Positions 5,273 to 10,252 of a DNA stretch of 10,252 bases are shown one piece after another. How positions within the stretch are numbered: the first letter of the stretch is position 1; each line of letters begins with the position of its first letter. Position numbers and translations under genes: made by a program. Origin of the DNA: DATKMG01 sp041476565 (lineage in GTDB: Bacteria > Acidobacteriota > Terriglobia > Versatilivoradales > Versatilivoraceae); NCBI GenBank assembly GCA_041476565.1, contig JBGOTQ010000286.1:1-10252 (forward strand). Reading direction: 5' to 3'. Under the pieces are notes generated by a model that saw only the letters and a list, made by a program, of their open reading frames with translations, made no database searches and was not told the origin of the DNA.

Positions 5273-7138
5273 ATGCTCCAGATCGAAGAACCTGGTGTTT
5301 CCTACAAGGAATATCCCGGACCAATCCTACTGCTGGCAGGTCCAGGAACCGGGAAAACGCGGCAACTAGCCATGCGGGTCAAGTACTTGGTCCAGGAACA
5401 CGGAGCCGCCCCAGACGAGATCACAATCATCACTTTCACAAACGAGGCCGCGCGCAACATGCGGGAACGCCTTGCCGAAGATGATATTGCGATACCAACA
5501 GCAAGCACTCCGAGCCTCATCTGCACCATGCACAGCCTGGGCAATAGAATTGTTGGCTCGACGCCAACGATGTTCGGGCTGCCGGAGGAGTACGACATAC
5601 TTCACGAGGACCCTTCTCGTGTCGTGCTCTTGCAGGATGCGGCGACCATCGCCGGGTACGACAGGGAGTTCTGGCGGTTGACAGACGAATGTCGGAGGAA
5701 AGGCTCTTGCCACACGGACTGCGAAACCGACTCGTGCAAGATCTGCTCGGAGTACAAGGCGTTGCTGCGGAAGTGCCACAGGGTGGACTACGACGATCAG
5801 ATCCTCTTGGCTTGCGAGGCGCTGACGGCCAATGCAGGTCTGCTCGCACAATGGCAGGCCAAGACCCGCTATCTGCTCGTCGATGAATACCAGGACATCA
5901 ACGAAGCCCAGTTGGACCTCATACAACGCCTGTCTGGAGGTCATCCCGCGGGCTTATTCGCTGTGGGAGACGATGATCAAAGCATTTACTCCTTCAGGGG
6001 CGGCAACTCGAAATACATCCGGGAGTTCGAGCAGTACTTCGGCGAGAGGGCCAGGATTGGCCGCCTTTCGAAGAGTTGGCGTTGTCCCGAACACATTCTC
6101 ATGGGCGCTCGTGCTGTAATCGCTACATACTACCCCGAGAGCGTCCCCAAACCCGATCCGACGTTCAGTGAGAAGATCAAGGAGAACAACAAGATCTTTT
6201 TCTTCGATGTGCCGTCAGATCAATTGGAAGCAAACATAATCGGCAAAATTGCCGAGGAGAAGATCAAGTCGGGTTCCGTCACTGTGATCATCCCCAACAG
6301 CAACTACCTGCCGCCCATAAGACAAGCTCTCAAGAAGCGCGGTCTGGAGTTTACCTATAAGAGCGACATCGACCCAACAGGGATAGTGCGCTTCGCGGTT
6401 CTCGCCGATTGGGCAGAGAATCCGGACGATAACGTCGCCTTGCGGTATCTTTTAGACCTCATCATCCACAACCATGATTCCCTGACCAAAAAGCTCAATT
6501 GGGTCGATGGGAAGATAATGGCCAAGCGACTTGCTGCCTCCCAGTTGATGGCCAGCCTATGGGCCGACGTCTCAGGCGATACATCGCTGTATGTGGCCTT
6601 GTGTAATCGCGCCGCAGTCGATGGTGAAGATGGATTTCTTTCTGAGCTTCAGGCATGTTTGGACGATGCAAAGGGTCTTCTGATCGAAAAGGGAACCAAG
6701 AGAACAGGACTGGCTGATTTCCTCAAAGCTTGCGGCCTGCTTGTAGCTCCCGGTAAGAACCCCAGCGGGATTGTGGACGCTATCCGTGAGTGGCGCGCGG
6801 AACAGCTTTCCAGTAGGCGGAGCAGTTCCTACCCTCCCATCCGCATTTACAACATGCCCAGTTCAAAGGGGCTCCAGGGAGACGTTGTAATTGTCATTGG
6901 CCTCTCGAAAGATCTTTTCCCTCGACCAAGCGCGGATCTCGCGGAGAACAGCCGCCTTTTCTATGTTGTGATGACTAGGGCAAAGAAGGAGCTTTACCTT
7001 TTCAGTGCACGACGGCGTCCGGGAAGTATCACGTTCAAAGATGCTTCGTACCAACTGCAGCCTTCTCCCTTCATCGACGCAATTCCACCAGAGCGGATCC
7101 AGGTGAAGCGGATTTATGCGAAGAAGAAAAGGAAGTAA
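5273..7138 (+). CDS. Cassette 3: UvrD/PcrA-like SF1A DNA helicase with cysteine cluster (621 aa)
   Basis: This is a superfamily 1A ATP-dependent helicase. Visible motifs are Walker A GPGTGKT (23-29), motif Ia TFTNEAARNMRERL (54-67), TMHSLG (85-90), Walker B VDEYQD (203-208), motif III GDDDQSIYSFRGG (232-244), motif IV LSKSWRCP (265-272), a motif V region with SSKGLQGD near residue 530 and motif VI VVMTRAKKELYLF near 565-577. At 621 aa it is shorter than UvrD (~720), and the usual N-terminal Q motif is absent. Unusually, C140, C146, C150, C155, C158 and C168 cluster in the region between motifs Ib and II, suggesting a Zn or Fe-S site. ATG 5273 has a good GAGG (5264-5267) 5 nt upstream and an in-frame TAA further upstream. 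No nuclease domain is seen. It is alone in its cassette. A defence or repair role is inferred from context only. Confidence 0.92.
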   Translation: MLQIEEPGVSYKEYPGPILLLAGPGTGKTRQLAMRVKYLVQEHGAAPDEITIITFTNEAARNMRERLAEDDIAIPTASTPSLICTMHSLGNRIVGSTPTMFGLPEEYDILHEDPSRVVLLQDAATIAGYDREFWRLTDECRRKGSCHTDCETDSCKICSEYKALLRKCHRVDYDDQILLACEALTANAGLLAQWQAKTRYLLVDEYQDINEAQLDLIQRLSGGHPAGLFAVGDDDQSIYSFRGGNSKYIREFEQYFGERARIGRLSKSWRCPEHILMGARAVIATYYPESVPKPDPTFSEKIKENNKIFFFDVPSDQLEANIIGKIAEEKIKSGSVTVIIPNSNYLPPIRQALKKRGLEFTYKSDIDPTGIVRFAVLADWAENPDDNVALRYLLDLIIHNHDSLTKKLNWVDGKIMAKRLAASQLMASLWADVSGDTSLYVALCNRAAVDGEDGFLSELQACLDDAKGLLIEKGTKRTGLADFLKACGLLVAPGKNPSGIVDAIREWRAEQLSSRRSSSYPPIRIYNMPSSKGLQGDVVIVIGLSKDLFPRPSADLAENSRLFYVVMTRAKKELYLFSARRRPGSITFKDASYQLQPSPFIDAIPPERIQVKRIYAKKKRK

Positions 7139-7140
7139 GG

Positions 7141-7225
7141 CACCTAACCCGGCCATCGACCACGACCAGTAATTGCAGCGGCGTTGCCGCGTCATTCACT
7201 GGCGGGTCATGGCGCTCGTTAGATG
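7141..7225 (+). other. attC3, intact recombination site of cassette 3
   Basis: R'' CACCTAAC (7141-7148) fits RYYYAAC, and R' GTTAGAT (7218-7224) fits GTTRRRY. Reading the right arm as its reverse complement gives CTAAC..GCGCCATGACC..CCAGTGAATGA..GCGGC, which aligns with the left arm CTAAC..GGCCATCGACCACGACCAGTAATTG..GCGGC with a few bulged bases. That is the normal folded attC layout of about 83 bp. R'' is the exact reverse complement of the start of the same cassette (GTTAGGTG, 5230-5237). Unlike attC1 and attC2 it carries no inserted element. Confidence 0.9.
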
Positions 7226-7807
7226 ACTAACCGAAGAAGGGACCTCGTGACTCAAGCAGAGGAACTCACAGCTGCATTTGAAGCACTCGGCTGCCGCCTC
7301 AAACGAAGCGACATTCAGAACGCTGAACGCCTTGAGGTTCACAAAGGATCCGGTAAGGCAATTCTAGATGTCTTTAACACTGGGACGCTTCGCCCGGGCG
7401 GAAAGGAAGGATCGGTACGTGACTTTGTAAAGGAAGTGCTGGATAAGTATCAGTCTGATCCGAATTTCGTTTCTGAGACGCTGGCTCAACCATCTCAAGA
7501 GCAAGCGTTCGGTCGTTCAGTTGACTACAGTAGTACCCTGCTCATTTTAGATACTTCGCGCCACGGTGATACTTTCGCTGCTGTTGAAGGTGCCGGACAC
7601 GCAAAGCGCGTCAACGGGAACATGGTATCTGACGAAGTGGAAGTCTGGACCGACCGAGATCGGGTAGTGGTTGAGGGTGCTGCAGACAAGGTGCAGGCGG
7701 TGATTGGAGTCATGAACTTAGGGTCAGAGCTTGGGAAATGGGTTCATGGTCCTCTTCTATCTGAAAGAGGAATAGGATTCAGGAAGGAAGGGGTGAATCC
7801 ATCTTGA
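7223..7807 (+). CDS. Cassette 4: protein of unknown function, possible nucleic-acid-binding N-terminus (194 aa)
   Basis: The start codon ATG 7223 overlaps the attC core (GTTAGATG), so there is no room for a Shine-Dalgarno inside the cassette; this is common for cassette genes. No family is certain. Residues ~35-70 (LEVHKGSGKAILDVFNTG, then a GGKE segment) have the strand-rich look of TBP-like domains found at the N-terminus of RNase HIII and in RnlA-type toxins, which would suggest nucleic acid binding; this is a weak inference. The C-terminal half (LLILDTSRHGDTFAAVEG, then EVWTDRDRVVVEGAADKV) looks like a separate alpha/beta domain. No signal peptide or membrane helix is seen. The matching attC is missing downstream, so this cassette is the broken end of the array. 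Confidence 0.7.
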   Translation: MTNRRRDLVTQAEELTAAFEALGCRLKRSDIQNAERLEVHKGSGKAILDVFNTGTLRPGGKEGSVRDFVKEVLDKYQSDPNFVSETLAQPSQEQAFGRSVDYSSTLLILDTSRHGDTFAAVEGAGHAKRVNGNMVSDEVEVWTDRDRVVVEGAADKVQAVIGVMNLGSELGKWVHGPLLSERGIGFRKEGVNPS

Positions 7808-7832
7808 TGACAGAGAGCTCGGGAAGCGTTCC

Positions 7833-8327
7833 ATGGCCAGGCCGTTAAGAATTCACTACCCTGGAGCCGTCTATCACGTCACGGCCCGGGGGCACGAGCG
7901 TCGCTCACTATTTGAGGACGACATAGACCGTGTACGAATGATCCAGACGCTGGCCGGGAGTATCGGGCGCTATCAGGGGCGTCTCTATGCCTATGTGCTG
8001 ATGAGCAACCACTACCACCTGCTGCTGGAGACACTGCGGGGCAATGTCAGCCGCTTGCTGCAGCACTTGAACACCAGTTACACGGTGACCTTTGCCCGGC
8101 GACATGGGCGGCACGGGCATCTCTTTGTGGGACGATTCAAAGCGCGGCTGGTGGGAGCCGATCAATATCTGCTGTCCTTAACGCGCTACGTCCATTTGAA
8201 TCCGGTCAAGGTCAAGAAGATGCGAGGGCATACGGTGGCAGAGCGGGTGAAGTCCTTGCGGGCTTACGGCTGGAGCAGCTATAGTAAAAGGGCTCCAGCC
8301 GGTAACATCAGGCAAAGAATGCACTGA
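7833..8327 (+). CDS. REP-associated (Y1/HUH) transposase, probably 3'-truncated (164 aa)
   Basis: This is a single-strand DNA transposase of the IS200/IS605-like Y1 superfamily, REP-associated (TnpA-REP) branch. It opens with MARPLRIHYPGAVYHVTARG, the standard beginning. The HUH motif is HYH (60-62) in MSNHYHLLLE, and Y112 in QYLLSLTRYVHLNPVK is the likely catalytic tyrosine. The family consensus continues past the YGWSSY segment with a further C-terminal region, but here the protein ends about 14 residues later with unrelated-looking sequence (KRAPAGNIRQRMH), so the 3' part has probably been lost. Start ATG 7833 has GGGAAG a few bases upstream. It begins 25 bp after cassette 4's stop and replaces the expected attC. 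I saw no clear REP pair flanking it. Confidence 0.88.
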   Translation: MARPLRIHYPGAVYHVTARGHERRSLFEDDIDRVRMIQTLAGSIGRYQGRLYAYVLMSNHYHLLLETLRGNVSRLLQHLNTSYTVTFARRHGRHGHLFVGRFKARLVGADQYLLSLTRYVHLNPVKVKKMRGHTVAERVKSLRAYGWSSYSKRAPAGNIRQRMH

Positions 8328-8362
8328 TAGAGCTAACTGCAGACCCTGCCTGGAGGCTCTAT
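8327..8362. terminator. Nested palindrome between converging genes, possible terminator
   Basis: ATAGAGC (8327-8333) pairs with GCTCTAT (8356-8362), and inside it GCAG (8339-8342) pairs with CTGC (8346-8349) across a 3-nt loop. It lies exactly between the plus-strand transposase and the minus-strand amylase and covers the amylase stop codon (8361-8359). Its position fits a bidirectional transcription stop, but there is no T-run on either side. It could instead be a palindrome linked to the REP-type transposase. Confidence 0.35.
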
Positions 8363-9933
8363 TGTACATCGGGCGCTGGAATCTGATCCGCGGGTTTGTA
8401 CACAGGCACGGGAAATGCCGAGCGTCTCGTGGCCCTTTGGACCTCTGGGTTTTCGGGTAGCTTGACCCATACCTTCCAACCTGCGCCCTGGGCATATTCG
8501 CGGTAGCCGCTGTAGCCGGAGCGGCTGGGCTCCCATTGCTGATCGTTGCCGCCGATGCGGACATACAGTTCCCCGTTGCGGCCATCCACACGCGCGGCAT
8601 ATACGCCAGCGGCGCGTGCATTGTCCTGCAGGAATAGGGCACTACCCGCGTGGACCCCCGCCACCTTGCGGGCATTGATCAGCGCTCTGATCTTATTCTG
8701 CAAGTCCTGTCCCCACTCGAAATAATGTTTCCAGTAGACGCACGGGATCCCTGGATGCGTCAGGATCTGGGCGTAGGCCTGCTCCACCTGCCAGTTGTTC
8801 TGGAAGCTATCGAACTTGTGATCCGGCTGCGGTGAACCGTCTTCATTGGTCCGGTAACCCGTATCGTGGTTTTCCACGAAGGTTACGGCGCGGTTCTTCC
8901 ATGGCAGCCCGTCCGTGGTGTCTCCCACCATACCGATTCCGTTTCCATATCCATGCAACTCGGAGTAGCGGCTATTGGGGATGATGTCCTTCAGCCGGAA
9001 AAAGGTGGTGAAATCGAAAACGTCGCTGGAGGTCTTCAGGTGATCGACGCCCGTGGCATCAGGGGCCGTTGCCGTATACCAGATCCAGCCGCGCTGCTCA
9101 TTGTGCGCGCCCCAGTCATATTCTCCAACGGAGAAAGTCGGCTGGGTAATCTTGTTGTATAGCGCAATCCATTTGCCGTGATAGCCGTGCACCATATCGT
9201 ACCGCCAGCCTCGGTACCCCATGGATTTGAGTTGCAGCAAGTATCGCGCGATGTCTTTGCGGACCTGAGAGTTGGCGTGGGCAATGTCGCGGAAGGAGTC
9301 GTAGTTATAAGTCAACTGCCGATAAGGCGTACTCTCCTCGCAGTCGCCCTTCTCATTGTCCGGAGTCCCCGTGAGGCCCGAGGCGGGGTTGCTGAAGGCC
9401 TCATCGGTCCGGCAGATGGCCCAGACTCCCCAATCCGGGTTCTTGAAATCTGCCCACCCGCTGGAACCGTCGCGATGGTTGATGACGATGTCGGCGATGG
9501 GTTCCACGCCGTTCCCCAATAGGGATTCGAGCAGGGCCCGATGCTCTCCCCATGTCCCGTAGCTACCCTCCAGTTTGAAGTACTCCTTGGGATTGTACCC
9601 GGCACTCCTGGTCCCGGCATAGGAGGGAGGCGGAAGCCAAATCAGATCAAACCGCCCTTCGGCGGTGTCGGCGGCTCGCTCGCGCACGAGCACGTACCAT
9701 GATTTTGACCCATAGCTCGGGAAATTCGAATTCCCGTGGCGGTAGGACTCCCAGTAAAACCCCTGGAGCATGACTCGGTCGTCCTCCAGACCACTCTGGC
9801 CCCAGAGCAGATGCGGGCACGACAACACAACGATGGCAAGCGCGAATGCGGCGAACCGCCATTTCGATCGACGGAGAAGTGAAATCCCCCACAGCCTGCA
9901 CTCCAGGGTTCGATCCAGCTTTCTTATGCCCAT
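8359..9933 (-). CDS. Secreted GH13 alpha-amylase (524 aa)
   Basis: It is predicted to hydrolyse internal alpha-1,4 bonds in starch or glycogen outside the cytoplasm. The four GH13 regions are clear in the 524-aa protein: DIVINHR (148-154), GWRYDMVHG with nucleophile Asp246, SVGEYDW with acid/base Glu271, and TFVENHD with Asp357. The opening VMLQGFYWE and the overall layout resemble bacterial, archaeal and plant-type alpha-amylases. Residues ~24-45 form a signal peptide: basic residues, then FAAFALAIVVL, with a likely cut near LLWGQ. A VLSC within it is a poor lipobox. The start is ATG 9933 (MGIRKLD) because GGAG lies 8 nt upstream; the longer frame from 9981 adds 16 residues with no ribosome binding site. 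A C-terminal beta domain ends in a Pro-rich tail. The gene is monocistronic here and unrelated to the integron. Confidence 0.93.
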   Translation of the reverse strand: MGIRKLDRTLECRLWGISLLRRSKWRFAAFALAIVVLSCPHLLWGQSGLEDDRVMLQGFYWESYRHGNSNFPSYGSKSWYVLVRERAADTAEGRFDLIWLPPPSYAGTRSAGYNPKEYFKLEGSYGTWGEHRALLESLLGNGVEPIADIVINHRDGSSGWADFKNPDWGVWAICRTDEAFSNPASGLTGTPDNEKGDCEESTPYRQLTYNYDSFRDIAHANSQVRKDIARYLLQLKSMGYRGWRYDMVHGYHGKWIALYNKITQPTFSVGEYDWGAHNEQRGWIWYTATAPDATGVDHLKTSSDVFDFTTFFRLKDIIPNSRYSELHGYGNGIGMVGDTTDGLPWKNRAVTFVENHDTGYRTNEDGSPQPDHKFDSFQNNWQVEQAYAQILTHPGIPCVYWKHYFEWGQDLQNKIRALINARKVAGVHAGSALFLQDNARAAGVYAARVDGRNGELYVRIGGNDQQWEPSRSGYSGYREYAQGAGWKVWVKLPENPEVQRATRRSAFPVPVYKPADQIPAPDVQ

Positions 9934-10252
9934 TTTGATGTCTCCTCTCTCGGGCGTCAGAACACCAGCATGGTCAGCCAACGTCCCTCATTAGAATACT
10001 CGCTGCCTCGGCCGCCTGACCTCTTATGGTGGTACCGTAAGGTTAACATCGTCAGAGCGAAGCTAGGGCAGTCGGCAGCTCTCGCCTGGATTGATCAGGC
10101 ACACGACACCTGTGCTGCGCACCCATTAGAAGGCCTTTGTCAAGAGAAAAGTATTCTGCCTGGCGATTGAGCCTTATTTTTTTGCAAAGGTTCTGTGACC
10201 GTTCTCCGACCCGTTGACGACGGACCCTCCTGCGAACTCGAGGCCGGTGAAC
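9934..10252. other. Upstream region of the amylase; no gene seen
   Basis: This region contains the amylase leader and ribosome binding site, and otherwise nothing I can name. A plus-strand frame at 9970-10170 has no recognisable protein character. TATTCT on the minus strand, about 60 bases upstream of the start, could be a -10 element, but no good -35 stands 16-18 bp from it. The last 80 bases include a T-rich run (10175-10184) and may be the border of a gene outside the window. Confidence 0.4.
9942..9945 (-). promoter_or_regulatory. Ribosome binding site deciding the amylase start
   Basis: On the minus strand GAGAGGAGA includes GGAG 8 nt before ATG 9933. No comparable site precedes the in-frame ATG 9981, which favours the shorter protein whose N-terminus is a normal signal peptide. 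Confidence 0.75.

Larger units (their letters stand above)
2083..7807 (+). mobile_element. Integron gene-cassette array (four ORF cassettes, decayed)
   Basis: Four genes, all on the plus strand and pointing away from the intI remnant, are separated by attC-type inverted repeats ending in GTT. Cassette 2 starts GTTAGCGC (3244-3251) and ends with R'' GCGCTAAC (4923-4930), its exact reverse complement. Cassette 3 starts GTTAGGTG (5230-5237) and ends with R'' CACCTAAC (7141-7148), again exact. This pairing is expected because a circular cassette splits its own attC at G/TT. Cassette 4 starts GTTAGATG (7218-7225) but no matching CATCTAAC follows, so its attC has been lost. Cassettes 2 and 3 are about 1.8 and 2.0 kb, large for integrons. 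Without a working integrase in the window the array is probably fixed unless IntI is supplied from elsewhere. Confidence 0.85.

Noticed and set aside
8330..8336. AGCTAAC as a possible R'' box of the missing cassette 4 attC
   Set aside because: It does not match the required CATCTAAC, no GTTRRRY partner follows, and it is better explained as part of the 8327-8362 palindrome.
9970..10170. 66-aa plus-strand frame upstream of the amylase
   Set aside because: It has no recognisable domain or ribosome binding site and overlaps the amylase leader on the opposite strand.

Overview
The window looks like bacterial chromosome from an environmental Gram-negative. GC content is mixed: the first cassette gene is clearly AT-richer than its neighbours, while the amylase and transposase are GC-richer. 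Mini-palindromic repeats and a REP-type (Y1) transposase suggest a repeat-rich genome of the Acidobacteriota, Nitrospirota, Methylomirabilota or deltaproteobacterial kind. The phylum cannot be fixed from sequence alone.

Layout. (1) Positions 1-612 are non-coding, with a perfect 16-bp hairpin, a pyrimidine tract and a possible promoter. (2) A conserved-looking gene of unknown function (613-1167) is followed by the first ~18 codons of a second gene (1225-1280), cut off by a palindromic repeat element. (3) A second small palindromic element abuts the remains of an integron integrase gene (1572-1955, minus strand), which keeps only its N-terminal part and has an in-frame TAG. (4) From 2083 to about 7807, four genes all read away from intI: a 305-aa DUF5677/HEPN-like protein, a 554-aa reverse transcriptase of the defence-associated (UG/Abi/DRT) type, a 621-aa UvrD-like helicase and a 194-aa unknown protein. 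They are separated by attC sites. For the second and third cassettes, the 8 bases at the cassette start are exactly complementary to the R'' box of the attC at the cassette end. This is the mark of real integron gene cassettes. (5) Then follow a probably 3'-truncated REP-type transposase (7833-8327) and, on the minus strand, a secreted GH13 alpha-amylase (8359-9933). (6) Positions 9934-10252 hold no gene I can support.

The most unusual feature is a pair of ~158-bp elements (3086-3243 and 5071-5229) that are about 94% identical and have 16-bp terminal inverted repeats. Each sits exactly at the GTT recombination triplet of a different attC, in the same orientation, with GTT on both sides. They are either a MITE that targets attC crossover sites or an ORF-less cassette-like element that imitates a folded attC.

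Taken together this is a decayed, probably immobile integron whose surviving cassettes are unusually large and defence-like (reverse transcriptase, SF1 helicase, HEPN-like protein). The attC behind the reverse transcriptase is also unusual, with two strong hairpins in its loop that could be structural or an RNA partner. Cassette identity rests on direct sequence symmetry; defence functions are inferred from protein families.
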